NCBI GenBank assembly: GCA_016125165.1
Contig: WGMH01000003.1
Span: 682,001-746,000 of the forward strand
Direction: 5' to 3'
Length of the DNA: 64,000 bases
Source of the DNA: Alphaproteobacteria bacterium
Lineage (GTDB): Bacteria; Pseudomonadota; Alphaproteobacteria; Micropepsales; Micropepsaceae
Shown here: in pieces, positions 34,821 to 44,502 of the stretch
How the letters are laid out: the number at the start of each line of letters is the position of its first letter
Numbering within the stretch: position 1 is the first letter of the stretch
Notes under the pieces: model-generated
The model's input: the letters and a program-made list of their open reading frames with translations, nothing else
The model's database searches: none
What the model was told of the DNA's origin: nothing
Program-made: the position numbers and the translations under genes

Positions 34821-36080
34821 TTGTCAGACAAAAAAGCAACGCCCTCGGCGCAAGCCCCAAAAAAGCACCGTGCGCGCATAGCGCTTGTGCTGCCGTCGTT
34901 CGACGATATCGGGGGGGTGACCTCGATGGCGAAGTTTCTGCTTCGTGGAATCCGGCAGCGCGGCGATATGGACGTGCGGATCGTGTCGCTAGCCACTTCG
35001 CGGCGCGATCCGTTGAGCGTTCTTGTCAGCAGGCCCTCAACATGGTTTCGCGGCGTGCGCACGGCAAGGGCCGAAGCGCACGGCGAAGAGTATGTGCGCG
35101 TGGGGGCATTCCTTGGCGAAATCGAACTCTTCCGTCTGAAGCCACGCGGCGCCTTGCGCAATCTTTTTGCGGATTGCGATCTCGTGCAACTGGTGGCCGG
35201 CGCACCAAGCTGGATCTGCACGCTTTCCGATGTTCAGAAGCCCATTGTCGCCTATGTGGCGACAATGGTGGACATCGAACGCCGTCGCCCCCTGAGCCTT
35301 GCGACAGGGCTCTCGGGTAAATGGCGGAAATTCATGACGGATTTCGCCGTCAGGATGGACTATGACGGCCTCAAGGTGGCTGACGAAGTGTTCGTGATGA
35401 ACACGTGGATGCAGCGCCATTGCTCCGAACATACGATCAAAGGCATCGACAATGTTCACTATGGTCCGCCCGGCGTCGACAGCACGACCTTTACCCCTTT
35501 GGCCGAGCGCACGCCCTCACGCAGCTATATTCTTTCGGTCGGGCGGCTGAGCGACGAACGCAAAAATGCCGCCTTGCTCCTGAATGCCTATTCCAAGGCG
35601 GCCGCTGCGAAAGCAGATTTGCCCGATCTGGTTCTGGCAGGCGCAGGCGACATGCCTGACTGGTTCTGGCAACGCGTGCGCCAATTCGGATTGGAAGGCC
35701 GTGTACGCCATATCCCCAACCCGTCCATCGCCGCACTGGCAGACATCTACCGCAACGCCCAATGCTTCGTGATGTCATCCGACGAGGAAGGTTTTGGCAT
35801 CGTGGTGATCGAAGCCATGGCAAGCGGTATTCCGATGATCGCGACACGGTGCGGCGGCCCCGAAGATGTCGTGGCTGATGGTGTAAACGGATATCTCGTC
35901 GATCGCGACGACGCCGACGCGATGGCAGATCGCATGATCAGACTGGCGAGCGATGTACATCTGAATCTGAAGATGGGCACGGAAGCGCTCAACACCGTGC
36001 AGGCACGCTTCACGTCAGAAGCCGCATTTCGCCCCTATTCGGAAATATATGACAGGATACTCGCGCAGCTGGCGCGCTAG
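34821..36080 (+). CDS. Glycosyltransferase family 4
   Basis: A 419-residue GT-B transferase. The N-terminal domain opens ARIALVLPSFDDIGGVTSMAKFLL, and the C-terminal domain has ILSVGRLSDERKNAALLL and, late, SSDEEGFGIVVIEAMASGIP with the EX7E-type donor site. The start is uncertain: the only candidate giving the full N-terminal domain is the TTG at 34821, with no clear ribosome-binding site, and no ATG or GTG lies upstream in frame before the divergent cyclophilin gene. It stands alone on the plus strand between core genes, convergent with coaD (six bases apart), which suggests an inserted polysaccharide gene. Confidence 0.85.
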   Translation: MSDKKATPSAQAPKKHRARIALVLPSFDDIGGVTSMAKFLLRGIRQRGDMDVRIVSLATSRRDPLSVLVSRPSTWFRGVRTARAEAHGEEYVRVGAFLGEIELFRLKPRGALRNLFADCDLVQLVAGAPSWICTLSDVQKPIVAYVATMVDIERRRPLSLATGLSGKWRKFMTDFAVRMDYDGLKVADEVFVMNTWMQRHCSEHTIKGIDNVHYGPPGVDSTTFTPLAERTPSRSYILSVGRLSDERKNAALLLNAYSKAAAAKADLPDLVLAGAGDMPDWFWQRVRQFGLEGRVRHIPNPSIAALADIYRNAQCFVMSSDEEGFGIVVIEAMASGIPMIATRCGGPEDVVADGVNGYLVDRDDADAMADRMIRLASDVHLNLKMGTEALNTVQARFTSEAAFRPYSEIYDRILAQLAR

Positions 36081-36086
36081 ATTTTC

Positions 36087-36650
36087 CTATTTCCGCTTCT
36101 TCGCCAATTCCTTGCAGCGCTTGACCAGAAGGTCCGCGACATGAGGCGTGAGAAAGGGTGAGACATTGCCCCCGAGCATCGCCACTTCCTTCACGAGCTT
36201 GGACGCAATGGACAGATAGCGCGGATCGGCCATCAGAAACACGGTTTCTATATCGGGCGCGAGCCGTTGATTCATGCCCACGATCTGGAACTCATATTCG
36301 AAATCCGTCATCGCACGCAGACCGCGCACCACGATACTGGCGCCGACCGATCGCGCGAAATCGACTTGCAGCGCATTGCCAAAGGGCTGCACTTCGATGG
36401 TGCCGCCATCCTTTGTCAGAACCCCCGCTTCATGCTGCCACATCGCCACACGCTCTTCGAACGAGAACAGCGGATTTTTGCCGGTTCCAACCCCAACGCC
36501 GATTACCAGATGATCGACCAGCTTTAGCGCGCGCTTGACGATATCAAGATGGCCCAGAGTCGGCGGATCGAACGTGCCGGGATACAGACCCACGCGCTTT
36601 CCGGTAAGGCTGGCCTTAGCGGCTGCGCGAGCCGATGTCTTCTTCGCCAC
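36087..36650 (-). CDS. coaD: Phosphopantetheine adenylyltransferase
   Basis: A 187-residue enzyme of coenzyme A synthesis that joins 4'-phosphopantetheine and ATP to dephospho-CoA. The nucleotidyltransferase motif is GTFDPPTLGHLDI, and the C-terminal SKLVKEVAMLGGNVS is typical of alphaproteobacterial CoaD. It has an N-terminal extension of about 17 basic residues relative to the 160-residue family norm; the downstream alternative start is not obvious, so the extension may be real. It lies two bases after gyrA, with which it is surely co-transcribed. Confidence 0.95.
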   Translation of the reverse strand: MAKKTSARAAAKASLTGKRVGLYPGTFDPPTLGHLDIVKRALKLVDHLVIGVGVGTGKNPLFSFEERVAMWQHEAGVLTKDGGTIEVQPFGNALQVDFARSVGASIVVRGLRAMTDFEYEFQIVGMNQRLAPDIETVFLMADPRYLSIASKLVKEVAMLGGNVSPFLTPHVADLLVKRCKELAKKRK

Positions 36651-36652
36651 GT

Positions 36653-39373
36653 CTATTCCCCCTCGTCCGAGCTTTCTTCGATGCGCTCCACGGACACGAC
36701 GCGCTCGCCTTCATCCAGACGGAACACGACAACACCTTGCGTGCCGCGGCCTTTCACGCCGATATCAGCGACGGGAACGCGGATCGTCTGGCCAGAATCG
36801 CTGATAAGCATCAGATCGTCGGTATCCTCCACGGGGAAGGAGCCGACAATGGCCTTGTTCTTCTTTGTCATGTCGAGCGCCACAATGCCCGATCCGCCAC
36901 GGCCCGTGACGCGATATTCATAAGAGCTCGTGCGTTTGCCGAAACCCTGTTCGGAGATGACGAGCACGAACTGCTCCTGTGCACCGAGCATGGCATAACG
37001 TTCCGGCGTCAACGTCGCTTCTTCGACGCCCTCTTCCGCATCCTCGGTCACTTCATCCGCGCCGGTTTCCTCATCTCCAACAGCGCGGCGCATGGCACTG
37101 GCTTGTTTGAGATAGGCGCGTGCCTCCGCCGTGGTGGCATCGGAATGGCGCAAAAGCGAGAGACTGACGATCGCATCGCCATCGGCAAGGCGAATGCCGC
37201 GCACGCCCGTGGAATCGCGCCCCTTGAACACGCGCACATCGGTGACGGGGAAGCGGATGCATTTGCCGCCGCGCGTCGTGAGCAGCACGTCGTCGTTCGG
37301 CGTGCAGATTTCCACGCCGACGATGCCATCGCCGGCCTCCAGCTTCATCGCAATCTTGCCGTTGCGGTTGATGTTCACAAAGTCGGAAAGCTCATTACGG
37401 CGAACATCACCCGACTTGGTGGCGAACACTACGTTCAGCTTTTCCCACTGCGTCTCGTCCTCGGGAAGCGGCAGGATGGTGGTGATGCGCTCGCCATCGG
37501 CCAACGGCAGCAGGTTTACCATGGCCTTTCCGCGGCCCTGAATCTTGGCTTCCGGCAAACGCCAGACCTTCAACTTGTAGGCCATGCCGGTGGACGAGAA
37601 GAACACCATGGGCGCATGGGTGTTGGCGACGAAGATCTTGGTTACGAAATCCTCCTCGCGTGTGGACATACCGGAGCGACCCTTGCCGCCACGGCCTTGC
37701 ACCCGATAATCCGCGAGCGGCGTGCGCTTGATATAGCCTGCGTGGGTAACGGTAATCGCCACATCCTCGCGCTCAATCAGCGCTTCGTCTTCGATTTCGG
37801 TGTCGGCGTCGATCAGTTCGGTCAGGCGTGGCGTCGCGAATTCATCGCGAATGGCGGTCAGCTCCTCGCGCACAATCGTGAGAACCCGCGCCCGTGAGCG
37901 CAGGATGTCGAGATAGTCCTGAATGGCGACAGCGAGCTTTTGCACTTCATCGCCAATTTCGTCGCGGCCAAGCGCGGTGAGGCGGGCCAGACGCAACTCA
38001 AGGATCGCCTTGGCCTGCTCCTCCGACATGCGGATTGTGCCATCGGACGCCATCTGGTGGCGCGGATCGGCAATCAACGCGATCAGCGGGGCCACATCGG
38101 CGGCAGGCCAGTCACGCGCCATCAGCCGTTCGCGCGCCGTCGACGTATCGGGCGAGGTGCGGATGGTGGCAATCACTTCGTCTATGTTCGCCACAGCTAT
38201 GGCGAGGCCCACCAACACATGTCCCCGGTCGCGCGCTTTTCCGAGCTCGAACCGCGTGCGCCTCGTAACAACTTCCTCGCGGAAGGCGACGAAAGCCCCG
38301 ATCATGTCCTTCAGGTTCATCAACACAGGGCGGCCATCGTTCAGGGCCAACATGTTGACGCCGAAGCTTGTTTGCAATTCGGAGTAACGGTAGAGCTGGT
38401 TCAGCACCACATCCGACGAAGCATCGCGCTTAAGTTCGATCACCACGCGCATGCCGTGACGGTCGCTCTCGTCGCGGATATCGCCGATGCCCTCGATCCG
38501 CTTGTCTTTCACAAGCTCGGCGATTTTTTCCTGCATCCGCGCCTTGTTCACCTGATAGGGAATCTCGGTGACGATGATGGCTTCGCGGTCCTTGCGGATT
38601 TCCTCGATGTGGCAACGCGCGCGCATCAAGATGGAACCACGGCCGCGCGCCAGCGCCGTTCGCGCCGCGAGTTTTCCGATGATGAGGCCCTTGGTCGGGA
38701 AATCCGGTCCGGGCACAATTTCCGTGAGCTGGTCCAGCCCGATGGACGGGTCTTCGATATAAGCAAGGCAGGCGTCGATCACTTCGCCAAGATTGTGCGG
38801 CGGTATGTTTGTCGCCATCCCCACGGCAATGCCGCTGGCGCCATTTACCAGCAGGTTTGGATAGCGCGCAGGAAGAACGATGGGTTCTTTCTCGCTGCCA
38901 TCGTAATTGTCCTGCCAGTCGATCGTGTCCTGATCGATATCCTCGGTGAGCTGATGAGCGATCTTGGCGCGGCGCACTTCGGTGTAGCGCATCGCCGCCG
39001 GATCATCGCCATCGACGGAACCGAAATTGCCCTGCCCGTCGATCAGCGGCACGCGCATGGAAAAATCCTGCGCCAGGCGCACAAGCGCATCGTAAATCGA
39101 CTGGTCGCCATGCGGATGGTACTTGCCCATCACGTCACCAACGATGAGCGCGGATTTGCGATAGGGCTTGTTCCAGTCGCGGCCGTTTTCGTGCATCGAA
39201 AAGAGGATGCGGCGGTGCACAGGTTTCAGGCCGTCGCGTGCATCGGGCAACGCGCGGCTCACGATCACGCTCATCGCGTAGTCGAGATAGGAGCGGCGAA
39301 GCTCATCCTCGATGGCGATGGGGTTGATGGCGCCGCCCGCGGGCGGTCCTTCGTTCTGGGGCGTGTCGCTCAA
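36653..39373 (-). CDS. gyrA: DNA gyrase subunit A
   Basis: A 906-residue topoisomerase subunit that breaks and rejoins DNA. The catalytic tyrosine is Tyr130 in [10 protein letters not shown]. The quinolone region reads [16 protein letters not shown]: the position equal to E. coli Ser83 is Gln91, while the acidic residue equal to Asp87 is kept. The C-terminal beta-pinwheel begins with the GyrA box QGRGGKG and contains an acidic insert (about residues 735-780) seen in alphaproteobacterial GyrA. It has an N-terminal extension of about eight residues. It is followed by coaD. The 99-base gap to the upstream heptose gene probably carries its promoter. Confidence 0.97.
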   Translation of the reverse strand: MSDTPQNEGPPAGGAINPIAIEDELRRSYLDYAMSVIVSRALPDARDGLKPVHRRILFSMHENGRDWNKPYRKSALIVGDVMGKYHPHGDQSIYDALVRLAQDFSMRVPLIDGQGNFGSVDGDDPAAMRYTEVRRAKIAHQLTEDIDQDTIDWQDNYDGSEKEPIVLPARYPNLLVNGASGIAVGMATNIPPHNLGEVIDACLAYIEDPSIGLDQLTEIVPGPDFPTKGLIIGKLAARTALARGRGSILMRARCHIEEIRKDREAIIVTEIPYQVNKARMQEKIAELVKDKRIEGIGDIRDESDRHGMRVVIELKRDASSDVVLNQLYRYSELQTSFGVNMLALNDGRPVLMNLKDMIGAFVAFREEVVTRRTRFELGKARDRGHVLVGLAIAVANIDEVIATIRTSPDTSTARERLMARDWPAADVAPLIALIADPRHQMASDGTIRMSEEQAKAILELRLARLTALGRDEIGDEVQKLAVAIQDYLDILRSRARVLTIVREELTAIRDEFATPRLTELIDADTEIEDEALIEREDVAITVTHAGYIKRTPLADYRVQGRGGKGRSGMSTREEDFVTKIFVANTHAPMVFFSSTGMAYKLKVWRLPEAKIQGRGKAMVNLLPLADGERITTILPLPEDETQWEKLNVVFATKSGDVRRNELSDFVNINRNGKIAMKLEAGDGIVGVEICTPNDDVLLTTRGGKCIRFPVTDVRVFKGRDSTGVRGIRLADGDAIVSLSLLRHSDATTAEARAYLKQASAMRRAVGDEETGADEVTEDAEEGVEEATLTPERYAMLGAQEQFVLVISEQGFGKRTSSYEYRVTGRGGSGIVALDMTKKNKAIVGSFPVEDTDDLMLISDSGQTIRVPVADIGVKGRGTQGVVVFRLDEGERVVSVERIEESSDEGE

Positions 39374-39472
39374 AACCTGATCCTTGAAACCCTTTGAGGA
39401 AGGGACATTCGGGAAGCCAAAACAGGGGGCTTAACTAGCATTTCATGACATATTTTTGCCAGTGCGAATCGC

Positions 39473-40774
39473 TCAAGAATTGTTGGCCAAAAGCGCCGTA
39501 ACGGCCGCTTCCAGATCGTCGAAAATCAGGTCCGGTTCTACCGCATATTTGCCGTCGCTGCCGCCATAGCCGGTTCGCACCAGAACAGCCTTCACGCCAG
39601 CCTCGCGCGCGGCAGCAAGATCGGCGGTTCGGTCACCGACCATCAGGGAACGGGAAAGATCGATATTATAGCGCCCGGCAGCCGCCCGAAGCAGGCCGGC
39701 GCGCGGCTTTCGGCATTCACAGGCGATCTTCAGTTCCAGCCGTTCACCGGCAAATCCCCGCTCGGGGTGGTGGGGGCAATAGAGCACATCGTCGAGATAG
39801 GCGCGTTCCTGACCCAGCAGCGTTTCGATACGCGCATGCGCAGCCTCCACATCGGCCTCCGTGAGGAAGCCTTTGGCGATGCCAGGCTGATTCGTGACTG
39901 CGACTGCCAGATAGCCGGATTTGTTGATCCGCCTGATGGCTTCTCCCACCCCCGGCAGCAACTCCATCTGCTCAGGACGATAGTTTTCGCCGATTTCACG
40001 ATTGATGACACCATCGCGATCCAGAAACACGGCGGGCCGGGGATGGACAAGATTTCGGCGCGCCACCTCACCGCGCAGGATGTCGTGTTCCACATGCGAC
40101 AAGCGATCGAGCGTGCCCGCGTCCTTGATGTATTCCGGCGTCCGATAAGCGGCGACGGGCGCACCTTTGGCAAGGAGGGCGGGGATGACATCAAGCCCGA
40201 AATCGTGCGCGCCGCTTCTTGGGATCGCGTCGATGATATCCCGCCGCATCGCGAAGATGCCGGTGTTCACGAGGTTGCGCAGAAAAAGGCCTGCATGGCG
40301 ATCCTTACGATAGAGCGCGCGCACAACTCCGTTCGCGTCCACATCCACCAGATCGCTGTCATAGGGGTGGTCATTGGGATGGACGGCCAGCGTCGCAACC
40401 GCGTTGTGAACCGCATGAAATTCGGCGAGCCGATCCATATCCATATCGAAAACGATGTCGCCATATACGACGAAAAAATTCTCTTCCAGAAGCGGCGCCG
40501 CAGCACGCACCGCGCCAGCGGTTCCCAGCGGTTCAGGCTCCCGCATATACGAGATACGCATGCCCATCGCCGCGCCATCGCCAAGACGCGCCTCAATCTG
40601 CTCGCCCAGATGGCCCGTGAGGATGAGGACGCGTTCAAGGCCATATCGTCGCAATATGCTTAACTGATGCTCGACCAGCGTCGTACCCGCGATCTCAACC
40701 AGCGCCTTTGGCCGATCTGCGGCACGCGCACCAAGCCGCGTTCCCTTGCCGCCCGCCAGAATGACCGTCTGCAT
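39473..40774 (-). CDS. Heptose-1-P guanylyltransferase (HddC) fused to heptose bisphosphate phosphatase (GmhB)
   Basis: A 433-residue two-domain protein. Residues 1 to about 230 are a nucleotidyltransferase (VILAGGKGTRLG, then DRPKALVEIAG); about 245-433 are a HAD-IIIA phosphatase with FLDRDGVINRE and the zinc loop CPHHPE...CECRKP of GmhB. The two activities are the dephosphorylation of heptose-1,7-bisphosphate and the coupling of heptose-1-P to GTP, giving GDP-D-glycero-alpha-D-manno-heptose. The isomerase (gmhA) and kinase (hddA) for the earlier steps lie divergently just beyond. The fusion links consecutive reactions. It sits upstream of gyrA on the same strand. Confidence 0.86.
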   Translation of the reverse strand: MQTVILAGGKGTRLGARAADRPKALVEIAGTTLVEHQLSILRRYGLERVLILTGHLGEQIEARLGDGAAMGMRISYMREPEPLGTAGAVRAAAPLLEENFFVVYGDIVFDMDMDRLAEFHAVHNAVATLAVHPNDHPYDSDLVDVDANGVVRALYRKDRHAGLFLRNLVNTGIFAMRRDIIDAIPRSGAHDFGLDVIPALLAKGAPVAAYRTPEYIKDAGTLDRLSHVEHDILRGEVARRNLVHPRPAVFLDRDGVINREIGENYRPEQMELLPGVGEAIRRINKSGYLAVAVTNQPGIAKGFLTEADVEAAHARIETLLGQERAYLDDVLYCPHHPERGFAGERLELKIACECRKPRAGLLRAAAGRYNIDLSRSLMVGDRTADLAAAREAGVKAVLVRTGYGGSDGKYAVEPDLIFDDLEAAVTALLANNS

Positions 40775-40875
40775 GTGTTGATCGCACCCTATCCTGCGCC
40801 GGCCTTGACTTTCGGTCGGCGCGCAAGGCCATGTTACCCTTGCATATTCCGCGCTGCCAAGGATTGGGATTCCCG

Positions 40876-41829
40876 ATGAAATGTCTGGTCACCGGCGGGG
40901 CAGGTTTCATCGGCAGCACGCTTGTTGACCGCCTGCTTCATGAAGGCTTCGAAGTTGTCGCCTACGACAACCTGAGCACTGGATTTCCACAATTTGTCGA
41001 ATCCGCCAGGGCTTCAGGCCGATTTCGCTTCGTTCAGGGTGATCTGCTCGATCCGCCCGCGCTTACCGAAGCAATGAAGGATTGCGCCATCGTCTATCAT
41101 CTGGCGGCCAATGCCGATATTCGCAAAGGCACAGCGCAACCGCGACGCGATCTGGATCAGAACACCATTGGCACCTTCAACGTACTGGAAGCCATGCGCG
41201 CCAATGGTTGCAGCCAGATTGCATTTGCCTCGTCCAGTGCCGTCTATGGCAATGCCGTCCAGATTCCCACCCCGGAAGACGTGGCGATGCCGGTGCAGAT
41301 TTCGCTCTATGGCGCCTCGAAACTTGCGGGGGAAGGTCTTGTCAGCGCCTATTGCGAAGCCTTCGGTTTCAAGGGATGGATTTTCCGCTTCGTCTCGGTT
41401 CTGGGTGAACGCTACAGCCACGGGCACGTGTTTGATTTCGTGAAACAGCTGCGCAGCGATCCCACGCGCATGCGCGTTCTGGGCGATGGCAACCAGAAGA
41501 AATCCTACATGCATGTCTATGATTGCGTGGATGCGATCAGGCTGGCCGTCGAAAAGGCCGAAAGCCCCTGCAGCATCTTCAATCTGGGTGTGGAGAATTA
41601 CGTTACCGTGAAACAGTCCATTGGCTGGATCACGGGTCGCATGCAGCTTGCGCCGAGGCTGGAATTTACGGGTGGTGAGCGCGGCTGGATCGGCGATGCC
41701 CCCTTTGTCTGGCTCGACCCCGGGCGTATCCTTGCCCTGGGCTGGCAGCCGAAATTCACCATCGAGCAATCGGTTGTGCGTACGGTGGACTGGCTGCGGG
41801 ACAATGACTGGGCCTTCGCGCGCGCATGA
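40876..41829 (+). CDS. NAD-dependent sugar epimerase/dehydratase of the heptose cluster
   Basis: A 317-residue extended SDR. Motifs are VTGGAGFIGSTL, ASSSAVYG and the catalytic YGASK. It starts at the ATG of 40876, where the family N terminus begins; an in-frame ATG at 40831 would add 15 foreign residues. It heads a plus-strand operon with gmhA and hddA (four-base overlap with gmhA), so its substrate is probably GDP-heptose or another sugar of the same unit, for example a 4-epimerisation. UDP-glucose 4-epimerase is an alternative, since the sequence does not exclude it. Confidence 0.85.
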   Translation: MKCLVTGGAGFIGSTLVDRLLHEGFEVVAYDNLSTGFPQFVESARASGRFRFVQGDLLDPPALTEAMKDCAIVYHLAANADIRKGTAQPRRDLDQNTIGTFNVLEAMRANGCSQIAFASSSAVYGNAVQIPTPEDVAMPVQISLYGASKLAGEGLVSAYCEAFGFKGWIFRFVSVLGERYSHGHVFDFVKQLRSDPTRMRVLGDGNQKKSYMHVYDCVDAIRLAVEKAESPCSIFNLGVENYVTVKQSIGWITGRMQLAPRLEFTGGERGWIGDAPFVWLDPGRILALGWQPKFTIEQSVVRTVDWLRDNDWAFARA

Positions 41830-42449
41830 GCAAATTTCCATTGACCACCTATGGAACGGCAAGTGCCTATGGCGCGGAGTATTTCCACACGCTGGCGAAG
41901 GCGGCGCAGCGCATCGACCTGAAGCAGGTGGACAAGGCCGCAAGCATTCTCCTGAACGCCGTCAACGCGGGCAATCGCATCTACAGTTGCGGCAATGGCG
42001 GATCTGCAGCCATTGCCGATCATCTGTGTTGCGATGTCCTGAAGGGCGTGCGCACGGGAACAGACCTGAAGCCCGATGTGTCCAGCCTTGTTTCGACCGT
42101 CAGCCTGATAACCGCCATCAGCAACGATATCGGCTATGACGCGGTATTCCGCTATCAACTCGAAAGCATTGCGAAAGCGGGTGACGTGCTCATTACCATC
42201 AGCTCGTCCGGCAACTCGCCCAATATCGTGCATGCGGTGGAATGGGCGAAAGCCAATGGCGTTTCCACCATTGCCCTCACAGGATTTGAGGGCGGCCAAT
42301 CGGCCAGGCTTGCCGATGTCAGTATTCATGTGCCCGCCGAGAATTACGGCGTGGTGGAAGATATCCATCAATCCATCATGCACATGCTCGCACAATATCT
42401 GCGGCAGGCGCATATGGATCCCAAGGCCGTTCCGGCCACGAAATTCTGA
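41826..42449 (+). CDS. gmhA: D-sedoheptulose-7-phosphate isomerase
   Basis: A 207-residue SIS-domain isomerase converting sedoheptulose-7-P to D-glycero-D-manno-heptose-7-P, the first step of heptose synthesis. It shows YSCGNGGSAAIADH, with the active-site serine and histidine, and ITISSSGNSPNIVHAV as the second phosphosugar-binding loop. The ATG overlaps the preceding stop (ATGA), and hddA follows after two bases. It has a 20-residue N-terminal helix typical of this group. Confidence 0.9.
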   Translation: MSKFPLTTYGTASAYGAEYFHTLAKAAQRIDLKQVDKAASILLNAVNAGNRIYSCGNGGSAAIADHLCCDVLKGVRTGTDLKPDVSSLVSTVSLITAISNDIGYDAVFRYQLESIAKAGDVLITISSSGNSPNIVHAVEWAKANGVSTIALTGFEGGQSARLADVSIHVPAENYGVVEDIHQSIMHMLAQYLRQAHMDPKAVPATKF

Positions 42450-42451
42450 CC

Positions 42452-43432
42452 ATGATCGGCACGCGCACACCGTTCCGGTTCAGCTTTGTCGGTGGCGGCA
42501 CCGACCTTCCATCCTTTTATCGGGAACGGCCGGGAAAGGTGGTGAGTACGTCAATCGATAAATACATGTACATCTTCCTGCATCCGCATTTCGAAAACAA
42601 ATTCCTTGTGAAATATTCGCGGACAGAATTCGTGGATCGCGCCAGCGATATTGCACACCCCATCGTGAGGCAGGCGCTAACGCGCTTTTCGTTCGACGGT
42701 CTCGATATCAATTCGATTGCCGATATTCCGGCCGGCACCGGGCTGGGCTCGTCCTCGGCCTTCACGGTCGGACTTCTCCACGCGCTCTATGCCCAGGCCG
42801 GAAGGACGGTCAGCAAGGCGCGCCTTGCGTCAGAGGCCAGCACTATCGAAATCGATGAATTGAAGGAACCCATTGGCAAGCAGGATCAATTTGCGTCTGC
42901 CTTTGGCGGTTTCAACCGGATCACGTTCAATACCGATGAAAGTGTGCATGTGGAGCCATTGCCGCTGACTGCATCGCGCGCGCGGGACTTTCGAGCCAAT
43001 GTGCTGGTCCTCTACATGGGCGGCGCGCGCGATGCGCGCGGTGTACTGGCCGATCAGGAAAAAAACGTGAGCGCCTCACTGGACAAGAAGCAGTTCCTGA
43101 GCGACATGGCGGACATGGTTGATCCATTTGCCGACGCGCTAGTGGCCGGAAATCTCGCCGAGTGCGGGCGCATTCTGGAACAGGGCTGGCAGATGAAGCG
43201 CAAGCTCTCTTCCATGATCGCAAACGATGCCTGCGACACCTATCACGATACGGCGCTTGCGAATGGCGCTATTGGCGGCAAGCTTCTCGGCGCAGGGGGC
43301 GGCGGCTTCCTGCTGTTCATCGCTCCGCCCGACACGCATGCGCGCATTCGAACCGCACTGCCAAATCTGAGAGCGATGGATTTTGCGTTCGATACCACCG
43401 GCTCCACGCTCATTCACAACGACGCGGTTTAG
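42452..43432 (+). CDS. hddA: D-glycero-D-manno-heptose-7-phosphate kinase (GHMP family)
   Basis: A 326-residue GHMP kinase. It starts with RTPFRFSFVGGGTDLPSF, the hallmark of HddA-type heptose kinases; the ATP loop is PAGTGLGSSSAFTVG and the C-terminal glycine motif is GKLLGAGGGGF. It phosphorylates heptose-7-P at C1 to the 1,7-bisphosphate used by the fused phosphatase at 39473-40774. It ends the heptose operon; its TAG stop overlaps the stop of the convergent glycosyltransferase. Confidence 0.9.
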   Translation: MIGTRTPFRFSFVGGGTDLPSFYRERPGKVVSTSIDKYMYIFLHPHFENKFLVKYSRTEFVDRASDIAHPIVRQALTRFSFDGLDINSIADIPAGTGLGSSSAFTVGLLHALYAQAGRTVSKARLASEASTIEIDELKEPIGKQDQFASAFGGFNRITFNTDESVHVEPLPLTASRARDFRANVLVLYMGGARDARGVLADQEKNVSASLDKKQFLSDMADMVDPFADALVAGNLAECGRILEQGWQMKRKLSSMIANDACDTYHDTALANGAIGGKLLGAGGGGFLLFIAPPDTHARIRTALPNLRAMDFAFDTTGSTLIHNDAV

Positions 43433-44502
43433 TTGCGGTAACGTTCGCGGATGTAGTCGATGATTTCGGCCACGCGTGCATCGGTGCCGTAACCCGAACT
43501 GGTGGCGCGGCGATATCCTGCTTCGGCAATACGGGCGCGTGCCTCGGCATCCGGCAGATAGCGGCGGATTTTTTCCGCGCAGTCCGCAACTGACGTGAAA
43601 AAGACGGCCTCTTGACCATCCTTATAGTGCTCGCGATGGCCGGGCGTGTCTTCCACCAGAAGGAACCCGCCGCAGGCCGTCGTGTCGAAACTGCGCGCAG
43701 CGTATTCTTCGCGGTTCTCCTCATTCACAAAGCCGATCGTAATGCGCGAACGCCAGATGGTCTGGCGATACGCATCGTTGGAAAGCGGGCCACCCTTATA
43801 TAGATGTCGCGCCGGCTTCGGCAGCACCGCGCGCGGCCAACCGCGGTTCCAGCTTTCGGTGCCGAAAATGTCGGTTGCAATGCCATGCCTGAGATAAAGC
43901 TCGGCAAGAAAGCCGGGCCGCTTGCCCATATGATGGCCAACAAAGGAAACGTCGATAGATTTTCCTGCCTCCTGCCAGCCGTCGGGCGACGGGAAATGCA
44001 CGGTGTGATCGTAAGCCGGAATAAAGAGGCGCACATCACGCGCACCCTTCTGGGCATACTCATTGAGGCTCACGCGCCGGGTTACAAGGTTGAGGTCATA
44101 GAGTGGAAGCGACGCCAGGATATGCCGCCACCGCATGTACTCTGCGGGTTTGAAGGGATCGTCATCGTTCTGATGCAGGACGAAGGCACCCGTATCGCGC
44201 AGGCCCGCAATCGTTTGCGGCCAGGCGAATACTGCCTTTTCCAGCCAGATCAAATCGGGGCGAAATTCCCGCGCGGCAGAAACAAGTTCACCGTTGAACT
44301 GCGCAACGGCAGAGCCGGCCGCATAACGCAGGCGGGCGGCGCGCGCTAGCCTGCCACCAGCGCCATACACCGGAGCGACGTTCAATGTCCGCACCTCGTG
44401 ACCAAGGTCCTTCAGCGCGCGCACGCGATACGTGCCGGCGGCCCATCCTCCGACGGGGCCCACATAGAGGATGCGCAGCCTGTCCTTGCCGAGCGAATTC
44501 AT
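43429..44502 (-). CDS. CgeB-like glycosyltransferase
   Basis: A 357-residue protein related to CgeB-type group 1 glycosyltransferases. The N-terminal part begins RILYVGPVGGWAAGTYR, and the middle has HQNDDDPF; the C-terminal half has the family motif ITIGFVNEENREEYAARSFDTTACGG in pieces (FDTTACGGFLLVED) and a GHREHYKDGQEAVFF signature. Donor and acceptor are unknown. It overlaps the stop of the protease gene by four bases and lies at the end of an ssb-protease-glycosyltransferase run. Its place beside the heptose genes suggests that it may use GDP-heptose. Confidence 0.78.
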   Translation of the reverse strand: MNSLGKDRLRILYVGPVGGWAAGTYRVRALKDLGHEVRTLNVAPVYGAGGRLARAARLRYAAGSAVAQFNGELVSAAREFRPDLIWLEKAVFAWPQTIAGLRDTGAFVLHQNDDDPFKPAEYMRWRHILASLPLYDLNLVTRRVSLNEYAQKGARDVRLFIPAYDHTVHFPSPDGWQEAGKSIDVSFVGHHMGKRPGFLAELYLRHGIATDIFGTESWNRGWPRAVLPKPARHLYKGGPLSNDAYRQTIWRSRITIGFVNEENREEYAARSFDTTACGGFLLVEDTPGHREHYKDGQEAVFFTSVADCAEKIRRYLPDAEARARIAEAGYRRATSSGYGTDARVAEIIDYIRERYRN

